From Penium margaritaceum (taxonomy: Eukaryota; Streptophyta; Zygnematophyceae; Desmidiales; Peniaceae), in contig SZWC01002425.1 of the NCBI GenBank assembly GCA_023375785.1, positions 67,668 to 131,667 on the forward strand: a stretch of 64,000 nt of DNA, given 5' to 3'. The position numbers were made by a program, and so were the translations under genes. This document shows positions 20,929 through 33,500 of the stretch, one piece after another. The notes below the pieces were generated by a model. It ran no database searches. It was not told where the DNA came from and worked only from the letters and a program-made list of their open reading frames with translations. Every line of letters starts with the position of its first letter. The first letter of the stretch is position 1.

Positions 20929-22051
20929 AGATGCCCTTAATTTTACCGCATCCTCAATTTTCTCTGCGTAGTTCTCACTCTGCGCTATCCACAGGTTCCG
21001 TTTTCTCTATGTGGTTATCACTAAAGTCTGATATGCAGCAGATTCCAGACACTAACCCTCATCAACAAGCAATTCCACGGACCACTCATGTGGACTCTTG
21101 CGCCAGAATCACACCAATGAGTGACATTCCACGGTCCACTTCTTGCCACACGCAAGTACGCCACCTTTTGGACTCCGGCTCCTTTCCGCATAACCCCGGT
21201 CCACGGCCGTGTCCAAGCAAGGGCACCACCGGACGCTCACTTCACCCCGGGCTTGGTTCTTCAGGCAATTTGTCCCCCAGACCACAGATGGAACAGCGAA
21301 ATCAATGGAAGATTGAGGAGCAGATTGCGAAGGGCAAGAATAGGAGCGGGTAAATACCTTTGATCATCCAAGGCAGAGCACATAAGATCTAGAGCACTAA
21401 TATATGAGCAATCAAGATTGAGACGCGGCTGTCCTACTGCTGCCTACGCCTTATCTACTTAGGATTCCACATGGCATGTATACACGCCAGCTGTCTCATC
21501 CTTCTCATGACATCATCCTTTCTCTTACTTGGACTTCCACGTAGTGCGGCTATGCACCACAGGTCTCTTCCACACACACACACCTAGCACACCGTCATCT
21601 ACATGGTTTCATCTACATCCGAGGCTGGTTTTTGCAATCTTCGTATTCTTCCTTGAACCTTTGTCTTCCCGGATGCGTCTCCGAGAATGCCTCCGTGATT
21701 GCTCCACCCGCTCATCGTGTTGATTGGTTGTTGCTTCCCATATTATCCCACCCGTGCGCTGTCCTTCCGGCGCATGGTTAGTGTCTGTGTGTCTTTTACC
21801 GTGGTTTGGTCCTTAATCCTTTTGTGCGGGGGATCTCCCCGCTGTCGCTTCCCGCCTCTTTGGCTTCCGCCACAATTGCTTGAGATATCTGTAGACAGGC
21901 CGCCACTTCTTCACCGCCACTGATTTTCGTGCCATCCCATGCTCAACCGCATGCGCGGGAGCAGCATTCCTTGCGAGGACCTCAGGTTACCCAAACCTTT
22001 CCTCCGCGGCTTGGCCTTCCCTGCAGAGCCGGGGTCAAAGTGTGCGTGACA
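20929..22051 (-). repeat. 5' LTR of gypsy G
   Basis: 1,123 bp, partner of 6,809-7,938. Outer edge …GCGTGACA at 22,051, inner edge (AGATGCCC) at 20,929. The two LTRs differ at many positions by eye, so the insertion is not recent. Confidence 0.9.
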
Positions 22052-24490
22052 ACCTTGTCATGCCATAACATGCCACACCATACCATACTATACCATAGCA
22101 TACCATACGATAACCATACCATGTTGTACCATGCCATACCATATAATACCAAACCATACAACACCATACCATGCCAGACCATACCAAACCATACCATACC
22201 ATGCCATACCATACCATACCATACCATACCATACCATACCATACCATACCATACCATACCATACAACACCATACCATGCCAGACCATACCAAACCATACC
22301 ATACCATGCCATACCATACCATACCATACCATACCATACCATACCATACCATACCATACCATACCATACCATATTATACCATACCATACCATATCATACC
22401 ATACCATACCATACCATTACACATCATAAGATACCATACAATACCATACCATACCAACCCATATCATACAATACCATACCATACCAAACCATACCAAACC
22501 ATACCATACCATACCATACCATACCATACGGTAGCATACCATAAAATACCATACCATGTCATACCATACCATACCGAACCATACCATCCCTTGCTTTTTC
22601 ATACCGTACCACACAACACTACAACGCACCATACCATACCATACCATACCATTCCATACCATACCATACCATACTATTCCATACCATACCATACCATACC
22701 ATACCATCCCATATCATACAATACCATACCATACCAAACCATACCAAACCATACCATACCATACCATACCATACCAGACCATACCATACCAGACCATACC
22801 ATACCAGACCATACCATACCAGACCATACCATACCAGACCATACCATACCAGACCATACCATACCAGACCATACCATACCAGACCATACCATACCAGACC
22901 ATACCATACCAGACCATACCATACCAGACCATACCATACCAGACCATACCATACCAGACCATACCATACCAGACCATACCATACCAGACCATACCATACC
23001 AGACCATACCATACCAGACCATACCATACCAGACCATACCATACCAGACCATACCATACCAGACCATACCATACCAGACCATACCATACCAGACCATACC
23101 ATACCAGACCATACCATACCAGACCATACCATACCAGACCATACCATACCAGACCATACCATACCAGACCATACCATACCAGACCATACCATACCAGACC
23201 ATACCATACCAGACCATACCATACCAGACCATACCATACCAGACCATACCATACCAGACCATACCATACCAGACCATACCATACCAGACCATACCATACC
23301 AGACCATACCATACCAGACCATACCATACCAGACCATACCATACCAGACCATACCATACCAGACCATACCATACCAGACCATACCATACCAGACCATACC
23401 ATACCAGACCATACCATACCAGACCATACCATACCAGACCATACCATACCAGACCATACCATACCATACCATACCATACCATATCATACCATACCATGCC
23501 ATACCATACCATACCATACCATACCATACCACACCAGACCATATCATACCAGACCATACCATACCAGACCATGCCATACCATACCATACCATACCATACC
23601 ATACAATACCATTACATACCATACCATACCATACCATATCATACCATATCATGCCATACAATACCATACCATACTATACCACACCATACCATACCATACC
23701 AGACCATACCATACCAGACCATGCCATTCCATACCATACCATACCATACCATACAATACCATACCATGCAATACCATACCATACCGTACCATACCAGCAA
23801 TACCATATCGTACCATACAATACCATACTATACCATATCATATCACACCATACCATTCCATATCATTTCTACTATACCATAATATACCATAATATATGGT
23901 AACATGCCATACCATACCATGCCATGCCATACCATATCATTCAATACCATACCAAACCATATCATAGCATAGCGTAGCATATTATACCATCCCATACCCT
24001 ACCATACCATACGATACTATACAATACCATACCATACCATACCATACCATACCATACCATACCATACCATACCATACCATACCATACCATACCATAACAT
24101 AACATGCCAAAGCATACCCTATCGTACCATACGATACCATACCATATCATACCATATCATACCATGAAATACCATACCACAGTATACTAGACCATACTGT
24201 ACCATATGATAGCATACCAACGCATATCATACATGCTATTCCATACCATACCATATCATACCATGGCATAGCATTGCATACCATACGATACAATACCAAA
24301 CCATACCATACCATACCATACTACGCCATAATTGACTATACCATATCGGACCATACCATACCATTCCATACCATATCATACCATATCATACCATACCATA
24401 CCATACCAGACAGGACCATACCATACCATAGCATACCATACCATACCATACATTTTATACCATTGTATACCATGCCATGCCATACCCTAA
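22052..24490. repeat. (ACCAT)n pentamer satellite, right block
   Basis: Continuation of the array seen at 1-230 and 6,470-6,808. Units are mostly ACCAT with patches of variants. A segment containing ACCATACAACACC at 22,153 is repeated at 22,258 (offset 105 bases, 21 units), showing local duplication. From about 23,880 the units become more diverged. Very long stop-free frames (HTIPY repeats plus, MVWYG minus) are artefacts of the repeat. Confidence 0.97.
22775..23460. repeat. Homogeneous 15-bp higher-order repeat
   Basis: About 46 consecutive copies of the 15-mer ATACCATACCAGACC (three pentamers, the third being ACCAG), with no difference between copies that I can see. It lies inside the more variable pentamer array, so it was amplified recently. 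Confidence 0.95.
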
Positions 24491-25049
24491 ATATGTCAAC
24501 ATAACGTTCTCTACCATTACAATATCATCCGTGGTGAAGTGAGGTTTCCGCAAAATGGATGAATCAACCTGCAAACGCCGAAAGTAAGAGAAAGGATAGA
24601 TGATGCGTGCTCTCCCACCAGTGCGGTTGAGCATAAGGAAAACGCAGCAAGAGGAAAGGGACATGCAAAGCTAGAGGGAGAAAAGCTGGAGTCGCAACTC
24701 CTTGTAACCATGCATCGTGATGGCGGAGATCAATGGAGAATGTTGAAACTTCAAGATGAAAAGGACACCTACTATGGATAAAAGCTGCTAGACAATCTTA
24801 TGAGACACCGGGAAACATGGGGTATTGTGGATTCGCATAATCAAAAGAAGTCACAGCGTATCAATTATATGTAGAAAGATTGAACACTACTGCATTGGAC
24901 TTATTGAACATGAAAACCCGCAAAGACTATGAAGAGCAGGAGATGAAGAAGATCTAGGGTGGGTAGGGCGCTAGAGTAAGGGATAATAGGGATTTGTTTT
25001 ATACCATATGTGTACAAGGGACCAGACCGGTGGTGCAAGAAGCGCATCA
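24491..25049. other. No gene or repeat recognised
   Basis: Unique-looking AT-rich sequence between the satellite and a coding relic. The only frames are short and resemble nothing I know. Confidence 0.6.
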
Positions 25050-25490
25050 GAAGTCCCATGAAGCATTTTGAGCATGCAGGACGAGGTAGTCAAGGCCTTT
25101 ATGTATCCTTTGGAGTGAATACTTACAACCAAGTTTCCCACCTCCAAGTCTCTCATTTGGCTTCCTATTGAGGACATTGTTCAAGTACAGTGGGTTACTG
25201 AGTTTCAGACCATGAGCCAAGATATTGGCTAAGTCCCTTTGCAAGAAAACTGCACTAGTAAAATCTGGCGTGTCATCCACGAAACGCCTTGGTAGTCCTT
25301 TTGAGGCACAATCCCGAGATGGCATATTCTTTCTTGTTCTAGTCAATTGTTTAACAACTATCAAACCACGACCAGCTTCTAAAGCGGCCGGACATACCCC
25401 AAATTTTGAAGCCCATATCTATCTCCGAACTAGTCTGAATCAGGCAAAACAACTTCAACGCGATTCACAAACTTGTCAACTATAAGGGAA
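25050..25490 (-). pseudogene. Unidentified coding relic, copy 1
   Basis: The minus frame at 25,047-25,364 (105 codons) includes GLPRRFVDDTPDFTSAVFLQ then RDLANILAHGLKLSNPLYL. A diverged second copy on the same strand at 42,540-42,880 gives GVPRHPVDCSPDFKSVVLLP and RDFIKILARSMKLSNTLC. Amino-acid similarity between two decayed copies implies a former protein-coding repeat. I do not recognise the family; an element gene is most likely from the context. Confidence 0.5.
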
Positions 25491-25495
25491 ATATC

Positions 25496-26149
25496 TGTTG
25501 AAATAGTATGCACCTTGTCCACTGCCTAGCTAGCTAGCTACACGGACACACAAGGCATACACTGCTATATGGAGTATGTCCCCTTGGTCTGCTCCAAGAA
25601 GGGCCAGGAATGCACTGCCCATAATGGGTATGTCCCCTACGGCTCATCATAGGAACCATACCTTTTTGGCTTGGTTTAGTAGACGTCGGAGTCTCAAACG
25701 AAAGGTCGTGGGTTCAAACCCGAGACGGCTCCAAATTTGTTTTGGGTAGCCAAAACTGGGACAGGAAGCTTATAGGAAGTTTACTAGAGCCTACCTTGAG
25801 GATGACACTTGGCACTCTAAAGAAGCGCCAAGTAGGACTGTACGTTAAGATTGGCTCTAGTGGAGCCACTACAAGCAAAAGATTTAGCAAAACTTTGCAA
25901 GTAAAAAAGCTTGTACCTTACATGCATCCATTAAAAACTCTTGCTTTTGAGACTCCTCACAGAGTATCCAACCAAATATAGACACTAAAGACCAACATGC
26001 GGACTTCATGAGGTTGCAAACCAAACAAACCTGAAGTGTGGATCCCTCATTTGAGGGTAATATGTTATCCTGGTTACAATACAGGAGCGGTTGGTGGCCT
26101 CCCATTTCGTGGCTCGTTTTCTAGACCGTTGCTATCCGGTGCACTGACA
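25496..26149 (+). repeat. 5' LTR of copia B
   Basis: 654 bp, starts TGTTGAAATAGTATGCACC and ends GTGCACTGACA. It shares its full length with 37,414-38,067 and with the minus-strand LTRs of element F. U3 contains a tRNA-like module (25,660-25,733). The R/U5 part is homologous to the LTRs of the A/E subfamily (…TTTTCTAGACCGTTGC…). Confidence 0.92.
25660..25733 (+). other. tRNA-like module in the 5' LTR of copia B
   Basis: A-box-like TGGCTTGGTTTA at 25,667 and a B-box GGTTCAAACCC at 25,711, 44 bases apart, the same distance as positions 8 and 52 of a tRNA. A D-arm-like GCTT…AGAC stretch and an almost complete T-arm flank the boxes, and the module ends CTCCA. The acceptor stem does not pair, so this is not a functional tRNA. 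The same module occurs in three other LTRs of the family (37,578; 57,295; 60,050). Confidence 0.75.
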
Positions 26150-26151
26150 AA

Positions 26152-26165
26152 GGGTTATGGGCCCA
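26152..26165 (+). promoter_or_regulatory. Primer-binding site of copia B (half-tRNA type)
   Basis: GGGTTATGGGCCCA, two bases after the LTR end. It is complementary to the anticodon stem-loop (UGGGCCCAUAACCC) of eukaryotic initiator tRNA-Met and not to a tRNA 3' CCA end, so priming would use a cleaved tRNA half as in Drosophila copia. Confidence 0.85.
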
Positions 26166-26582
26166 TTCTTCTTGTTCTAAGGCACGCTTCCAAGACCGAC
26201 TAGCGCGTGGTCTTGCAGGGCTCACAGGTACAACAAGGACACGACTATCGGTCGGCTCCATCTGCTCCATCAGCTCCATCGGCTTCTTCACATATGGTGC
26301 GCTGACGTGGCGGACAAGGGAACGAGGAACAGCTCTGTCCATGTTGGACACGACCTTTGAGCCCCAACGGGACTAAGCTCTATCCCTTTCTAGAAGGTGG
26401 TTCGAACAGGAGTCCGTTCTCTCACGACAGTACCATCGCCTTACGCGATCATCAGCGGGAGGCGTGTGCAACAGAATCAACTACACCTTTTGACAACGGG
26501 CATAGTCACCAGCCTCGTCAGCCTCATCGGTCTCAACAAAGCAGAGTAGCAACAAAGTAGAGAAGACGAGCAATCGGTAGAA

Positions 26583-27480
26583 ATGGCGGATCCGACTCCA
26601 GCCCGTCTTCAGGTGGGTATGTCCAAATTCAAAAGTTCATATTTTCCTTTGTGGAAATAGCAGTTTGAGATTGTCATGAACGCGCGTTGCTACCTTGACA
26701 TCCTTAAAGGGACGGAGAGAGCACCAGCCAATGCGACCGTGACAACGCATGCAGCTGACCTTGCAACATTGACGACGAAGAACAACATGGCTCTTGCCAG
26801 TATTGTGACGTCCATCAACGCGACTCAACACTCCCACATCACAGGATGCACGTTGGCTGCCGAGGCCTACGCAAAACTTGTACGCGTGCATCAATCAAAT
26901 GCCGTAGCAAACCGACTCTTCATCTTCCAACGGTTGATGTCAATGAGGGTGCGGGAAAGAGAATCGATACTCGCCTTTTTGCAGTTGTTTGACAGCGTGC
27001 TGCAAGAGGTCCACCAAATGGAATGGAATCTTGACTCCAACATGCGTGTCATGATCCTTCTAATGGCGCTGCCAGAAAGTTGGGGTCCTTGATCACCGTA
27101 TTTGGCGGTTGGAAGGAGGCAGATCTGACGTACGAGGCTGTCGCCGAACACGTCCGCAACGAGTCCATGCAACGCAGTGATAGTGAGGCAAATATCTCAG
27201 ACTATGCCTGTCGCTTCAGTGGACAAAGTGGAAGCTCTCGCTCCTGTCAAGGCAACAGCGGAAGCAGTGGCGGTGGAGGGAAAGGCAATGTTGGCAGGAA
27301 CAGTTCCAAGAAGCCCAGTAACTATCACAAATGTGGCAAGACTGGGCATTGGGCTAGGGACTCCCGTAGTCCCAAGAAAGAAGGGGGGAGCAAAGGTGGA
27401 AAGGAGAAGAAGGAGCTCACCAACATGATGGCTAGGGGGTTCCCCATGAAGGGCGCAGCGATCCTTAGGCCTGGGACGCC
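26583..27480 (+). pseudogene. Copia B gag with zinc knuckle
   Basis: Start ATG at 26,583 (MADPTPARLQVGMS), the same start as in element F. A TAG at about 26,658 replaces the Trp of the family's PLWKWQFE motif. The long frame 26,676-27,092 then carries the UBN2-type gag: YLDILKGTERAPAN, EAYAKLVRVHQSNAVANRL, QRLMSMRVRERES and LLMALPESWG. After a frameshift at about 27,090 comes ADLTYEAVAEHVRNES, a Gly/Ser-rich linker and a knuckle YHKCGKTGHWARDS in which the first and last Cys are lost. Confidence 0.87.
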
Positions 27481-29387
27481 ATGGACTCCGGTACCAACCA
27501 CCACTCATCAAAAGAAAAGGGTGTATTTGTCTCCATGGCCAAATCCGTCATGCGCATCAAGTGTGAAAACGGCAGCGTCGTCAAAGCCATGGGCAAAGGG
27601 GAGAAGGTGTTCACGTTCAACGTGAACGGTGCAGAGAAGGCAGTCAACCTTCAAAAGGTGGTTTTCATGCCCTCCTTTGTAGCGAACTAGTTCTCCGTGT
27701 CACAAATCACCGACAACAACATGACTGTGGTGTTCATCAACAAGGAATGGTGGCCCTCAAAATGAGGACGTCCAGATTTTGCACACCAAAGATGACCTCA
27801 TGCTTCAAGTTCCAAGAATCGACAGCCTCTACTTGCTTCAAACCAAAGTCACCAAGGCCTCGCATGAGGGACTCGCATGTGCTACCAAGTTAGTGGCACC
27901 GGAGCCAGAGGATGTACTGCCGGTGACCGCTACGGCCGCTATATCAACCAAAGACATTGACGCTGAGCTGTGGCACCGGCAATTTGGCCATGTGCCCAAC
28001 AACACACTGCACAAGATTCACGAGCAAGAGGTAGTCCGTGGAATGGAAGGATGTACCATGAAGCATGGCAGAGTGTGCATTGTGTCAACCATGCCTCCAA
28101 GCAAAGGCAAAGAAGAAGCCGTTTGGGAGGGGAGTTTAATGAGCGGAGCACGTCTTGGAACTAATACAGAGTGACGTGTGAGGACCCTTCTGCATACCAT
28201 CTAACGGAGGAAGCAAGTATATCTTGACCTTCACTGACAACCACAGCCGCAAGTTGTGGATCTACTTCCTCAAAACAAAGGGATAGGTCAAGGAGAAGCT
28301 CCTCGAGTTCGTCGCCACGATGGAACAGCAAACGTCGAAGAAAGTGAACACTCTCCAAAGTGACAATGGGGGTGAGTACGAGGCATGCAGACCTTGGCCA
28401 AAGCATCATGGCATCCGCCACAAACAAACCAACCCTTCCAAGCCCCAGAGCAACGGTGTTGCCGAGACGATGAATTAGACCCTACTCAGCATGGTGCGAA
28501 GCATGCTCTTCGACGTTAAGCTCCAATCTCACTTTTGGGCAGAAGTAGCAACAACGGCTTGCTGCCTCTTGAATCTCATACCATCAATGGCCTTGCAGAA
28601 GCGTGGAAAGGAGCAGGACAAGCAGTTGAAGACCTCACAAGAATTATGGTTAGGAAAGAAACCCAACGCATCTTATTTGAAGTTGTTTGTGTCAACAGCA
28701 TGGGTGAAGATCCAATCGGGAGAAGGTGGAGGCAAGCTTAACGCATGTTCAAAAAAGTGTGTCATGGTTGAGTACGGCACATCAGACAAAGGCCATCGGC
28801 TTTGGGACCAGGTAGCAGACAAGCTCGTGAGGAGCCGCGACGTTGTATTTGACAAACGCACCCTTGGAAAAGGAGAGCTAATGGACCTGACCCTCGCTTC
28901 CAAAGCGGGAGAGTGGATAGTATTGCTTGAGTCTGGAGACCAAGCACCCGACAACTGGCTCGCTTTGCCTACAGGTGGTGGGAATAGGAGAGTAGGTGTG
29001 GAGGATGACGCAGCATCTGACATGGATGCAGATACCGAGGAGTCCGGGGCTTCTGAGTCTGACTTGGAGTCTGACGACTCTTCTGATGATGACGACAAGG
29101 ATGACAACAAACGACCACCTGTGGAAGCACCAGCACTAATGCACGAAGGCACACGACTACCCTGGTGTAGATTGCAACCAATGAGAGCACCTTTGCTGTA
29201 TGAGGATGGTTGGACCGGCCTTAGCTGGTCGTACATGGCCCACGGAGAGCCATGCAGAGTGGCAAGGGCAATGAATGGCCCCGATGTGGCCAAGTGGAAG
29301 GAGGTAGTGGATAGCAAGCTCGCGTCCATTGGCGAGAATGGCACGTGGGTACTGGTGGATGGATCCGACAAGGTCCACGTGGTTTGA
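27481..29387 (+). pseudogene. Copia B protease and integrase
   Basis: The protease active-site DSG opens the frame at 27,481 (MDSGTNHHSSKEKG), followed by VFTFNVNGAEKAVNLQKV. A gag-pre-integrase zinc domain near 27,955 has AELWHRQFGHVPNNTLHKI; its CxxC half (CIVSTMPPSK) is damaged. Integrase core: ILTFTDNHSRKLWIYFLKTK at about 28,220, LQSDNGGEYEA (second Asp) at about 28,360, and PQSNGVAETMN followed by a stop at about 28,477, where the family has ERMNQ. The frame 28,491-29,387 continues with MVRSMLFDVKLQSHFWAE, then GKKPNASYLKLF, and an acidic linker before the RT. Confidence 0.87.
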
Positions 29388-30158
29388 TCCGAGTGGGTCC
29401 TCCGAGTGAAGAAGAAGCAAGACGGCAGCATCGACAAGTTCAAGGCAAGGGTAGTGGCTTAGGGGTTCTCTCAACGTCCGGGCTTCGAGTACAATGAGAC
29501 ATTTGCGCCAGTCGTGACCTTTACCTCCATCCGCTCTCTCCTTCGCATTGCAGCCGCAAAGAGCTTAGAGATACACCGGATGAACGTCACAACAGCTTTC
29601 CTTTATGAGAAGCTTGATAACAAAGTGCCGATGGAGGTACCCAAAGGCGTCGAAGCTCCCAAGGGCAAGGTGTGCAGGTTGGTGAAAGCACTCTACGGGT
29701 TGAAACAGGCCCCAAGGATGTGGTACAAGGAGATGGAAGGTTTCATGACCGGCCTCTTCTTTGCGCATTGCCAGAATGACCCAAGCATGTACGTGCGCCA
29801 TGATGGGAGAGTGCTGATGCTCATTGCACTGTACGTGGATGATCTGATCAGGTGCTTGTCTTCGGTCAAGATTCTGGATGATTTTAAGTCTGACCTCAGC
29901 AAAAGGTTCAAGATGAAGGACATGGGTCCTCTTGAGTACTACCTTGGGATTGCCATCCAGTGCAATCAAGTAGTAGGCACCATCAAGCTCAACCAAGCTA
30001 AATACATTGGTGAGGTACTGAAGCAGTATCACGTTGAAGACTGCACCTGTCAGCACCCTAATGACAACCAATTGAAAGTTGAAGGCCTCTATGTCCCCAA
30101 GCAACAAAGCCGAACAATGGGAGATGCAAGACATCCCCTACTAGTCCGCCGTGGGTAG
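29388..30158 (+). pseudogene. Copia B reverse transcriptase (RVT_2)
   Basis: The open frame at 29,514-30,158 covers most of the polymerase: FTSIRSLLRIAAAKSLEIHR, MNVTTAFLYEKLDNKVPME (first catalytic Asp is Asn here), VCRLVKALYGLKQAPRMWY, ALYVDDLIRC (intact YVDD) and MKDMGPLEYYLGIAIQ. Upstream stops at 29,386 (TGA in HVV-stop-SEWV) and 29,459 (TAG in VVA-stop-GFS) break the link to the integrase. The best preserved domain of element B. Confidence 0.9.
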
Positions 30159-30533
30159 CATCATTTACGCCATGGTAGAGACTTGTCCGAACAACTGTTA
30201 TGATGTTCGACAAGTGAGCAGATTTGTGTCTAACCTTGGGCCACAACATTCGTAGGCAATCAAGCGCATCTTCCGCTACCCGCAAAAGACACGTTACATG
30301 GGTCTAGTCCTTGGAGGCCAAGAAGAAATGGATCCCCTTCACCTAAAGTGCTACACCGACATTGACTGGGGAGGAAATCGTAACGACAGGAAATCCATCT
30401 CTGGATACGTATGCATCTAGAATGGCGCTGCCATCTCATGGGCCAACAGGAAGCAGGATTGTGTTTCCATGTCCACGTCTGAGGTAGAGTATGTTGCTCT
30501 GTCTTAGGTGTGCAAGGAGACTCAATGGCTGCA
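30159..30533 (+). pseudogene. Copia B RNase H, 5' half
   Basis: Reads CYTDIDWGGNRNDRKSISGY (first catalytic Asp), SWANRKQDCVSMSTSEVEYV (catalytic Glu) and ALS-stop-VCKETQWL, then breaks off into the 11-bp tandem array. Stops at about 30,418 and 30,505. The other half of the domain resumes at 37,031. Confidence 0.9.
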
Positions 30534-33500
30534 CAACCTAACTCAGCTCTAGCACAACTCTCGCACAACTCTGGTACAACTCTGGTCAACTCTGCCAAAA
30601 CTCGAGCACAACTCTGGCACAACTCTGGCACTACTCTGGCAAAACCCTGGCAGAACTCTAGCACAACCATCGCATACCTGTGGCACAACTCTGGCTCAGC
30701 TATGGCAAACCTTTGGCACACCTCAAGCACAACTCTGGCACATTTCTTACACAACTCTAGCACAACTCTGGTTCAACTCTGGCACAACTCTGGCACAACT
30801 CTGGCATAACTGTGGCACATCTCTGCCACAACTCTTCCACAACTCTGGCACAACTATGGTATGACTCTTGCACAACTATGGCACAACTCTCGCACAGCTC
30901 TAGGACAACTTTGGCACAAATTTGGCACAACTATGACATAACCATGACACAGCTCTGGCACAATTCAGGCACAACTGTGGCATAACTCTGGCACAACTCT
31001 AGAACATATGTGGCACAACTATGGCACAACTCTGGCAACACTCTAGCGCAACCCTGGCACAACTCTGGCACAACTCTGGTATAACTTTGGCATAAAATTG
31101 GCACAACTATCACTCAGCTCCGGCACAACTCTGTCACAACCCTAGCACAACTCTGTAACTACTCTGGCACAACTCTGGCACAACTCTTGCACAACTGTGT
31201 TATAACTCTAGCACAACTCTAGCTCAACTCAGGCTAAACTCTGGCATAACTTCGGCACGACTCTGGCACACCTCTGGTACAACTCTAGGACAACTCTGGC
31301 ACAACCCTAGCAGAACTCTGGCATAATAATGGCACAACTGTGGCACATCTCTGGGACAACTCTGGCACAATTGTGGCACAACTGTGGCACAATTTTGGCA
31401 CAACTCTGGCACAACTCTGGTAAAACCCTGGTAAAGTTCTGACAGAAGTCTGACACAACTCTACGACAACTTTGCCACAACTATAGGACAACTTTTGCAC
31501 AAGTGTGGCACAACTATGGCACAACTCTGCAACAACTCTGGCAAAAATATGGCACAACTCTGGCAGAACTCCGGCACAACTCTGGCACAACTCTAGCTGA
31601 CTTCTGACACAACTCTGGCACAACTGTGGCACATTTCTAGCACAACTCTGGCACAACTCTGGCAGAACTCTTGTATGACTCTGGCACAACTCTGGCTAGA
31701 CTCAAGCATAACTCTGGCACAACTCTGGCACAACTCTCGGACAACTCTAGCACAACTCTAGTACAACTCTGGCACAACTATGGTACAACTGTGGCACATC
31801 TCTGGTAAAATACTGGCACAATTGTGGCACATCTTTGGCATAAGATGGAACAACTATGGCAGAACCATGGCACAATTCAGTCAAAACTCTGGCACAACTC
31901 TGGCACAACTCTGGCACAACTCAACCACAACTCTGCCACAAATCTAGCACAACGCTGGCACGACTTTGGCATAACTGTGGTACAACGCTGCCACAACTCT
32001 GCTAGAATTGTGGCACAACTCTGGCAAAACTCTAGCTAAGCTCTCGAACAACTCAGGCACATCTATGGCATAACTCTTTACTAACGCTGGCACAACTCCG
32101 GCACAACTATGGTACAACTTTGGCACAACTGTGGCACAACTCTGGGACAAATGTAGCTCACCTCTGGCATAGCTCTGGCACAACTCCGGCACAACTCTGG
32201 CACAACTCTAGCCCAACTCTGGCACAACTCTAGCACAACTCTAGCACAACTATACCATAACTCAGGCACAACTCTACCACAACTCTGGCACATCTCTAGC
32301 ATAACTATGCCACAACTGTTACACAACTCTGGTACAACTCTGGCAAAACTTTGGTAAAACTCTCGCACAACTCTGGCACAGCTGTGGCTCTATTCCCGCA
32401 AAACTCTGGCACAACTCTGGCACAAGTCCTGCACAACTCTGGCACATAGATGGCACAACTCTGGCACATCTTTGGTAAAATTCTGGCACAACGCTAGCAC
32501 AACTTTTCCAGAATTGTAGCACAACTATACCACAACTCTGGCACATCTCTGCTATAATTTTGCAAAATATTTGCACAACTATGACACAACTCTGGCACAA
32601 ATCTTCCACAACTCTAGCACAACTTTGGCACAACTTTGGCATAACTTTAGCACAACTCTCGCACAACTCTGGCCCTACTCTGGCACAACCCTAGTATCAC
32701 TCTGGCCCACCTCTGGCACAACTATGGCACAACTCTGGGATAACTCTGGCATAACTCTGGCAAATGTCTCCCACAACTCTGGCACAACTTTGACACTACT
32801 TTGGCACAACTTTTGCACAGCTCTGGCACAACTCTTGCACAACTCTGGCACAACTCGAGCACATCTCTGGCTCAGCTCTGGCACAACTCTGGCACAACTC
32901 CGGCACAACTCTGGACCAACTTTGGCCCAACTCTAGCACAACTCTAGCACAACTCTGGCACAACTCTATCACAACTCTAGCAAAACTCTGGCACAGCTCT
33001 GCCATAACTCTCGCACATATATAACATAACTATGGCATAAGTCTTGCTTAACTTTGGCACAATACTGGCACAACGCTGCCACATTTCTAATACAACTCAA
33101 GCACTATTCTGGCAAAACTCTGGTATAACTCTAGCACAAATCTTGTACAACTCTGGCACATCTATGGCTGAACTCTGGCACATCTCAAGCACAACTCTGG
33201 CACAACTCTGGCACAACTTTGGCACAACTCTGAGACAACTCTCGCACAACTCTGGCACAACTCTAGTACAACTCTGGCACAATTTTGGCACAACTCTAGC
33301 AATACTCCGGAACTACTCTGGCAGAACTCTGGCACAACTCTGGCACAACTCTGGCACAACTCTAGCATAACTGTGGCACAACTGTGGCACAACTGTGGCA
33401 AAGCTCTGGCACAACACTGGCGCAACTCTTGCACAACTCTGGCACAACTCAAGCAAAGCTCTGACACACTTCTCGCACAACTCTGGGACAACTCTAGCAC

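Larger units (their letters stand above)
6809..22051 (-). mobile_element. Gypsy G: 15.2 kb Ty3/gypsy retrotransposon with extra coding regions
   Basis: Minus-strand element bounded by about 1.12 kb LTRs (20,929-22,051 and 6,809-7,938), with a tRNA-Phe primer site at 20,905-20,922 and a purine tract beside the 3' LTR. Coding order is gag, retropepsin, RT, RNase H, an unassigned 3.5 kb segment, integrase, then a zinc-finger extension. RT-RH before integrase is gypsy order. Flanks are ACCAT (6,804-6,808) and ACCTT (22,052-22,056), a 5-bp target duplication with one change inside the satellite. Scattered stops, frameshifts and a lost integrase Glu show the copy is inactive. Confidence 0.92.

Noticed and set aside
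22171-23892. Long open frames of HTIPY/HTIPDQ or MVWYG repeats (up to 573 codons)
   Set aside because: Produced by the ACCAT and 15-bp satellites, which lack stop codons in every frame on both strands. No start context, domain or codon structure.
25660-25733. Calling the LTR modules functional tRNA genes
   Set aside because: The acceptor stem does not pair and the anticodon arm is irregular; location inside repeated LTRs points to a tRNA-derived module, not a gene.
28673-29443. 256-codon minus-strand frame
   Set aside because: Antisense shadow of the copia B integrase/RT frame on the plus strand, which has clear motifs.
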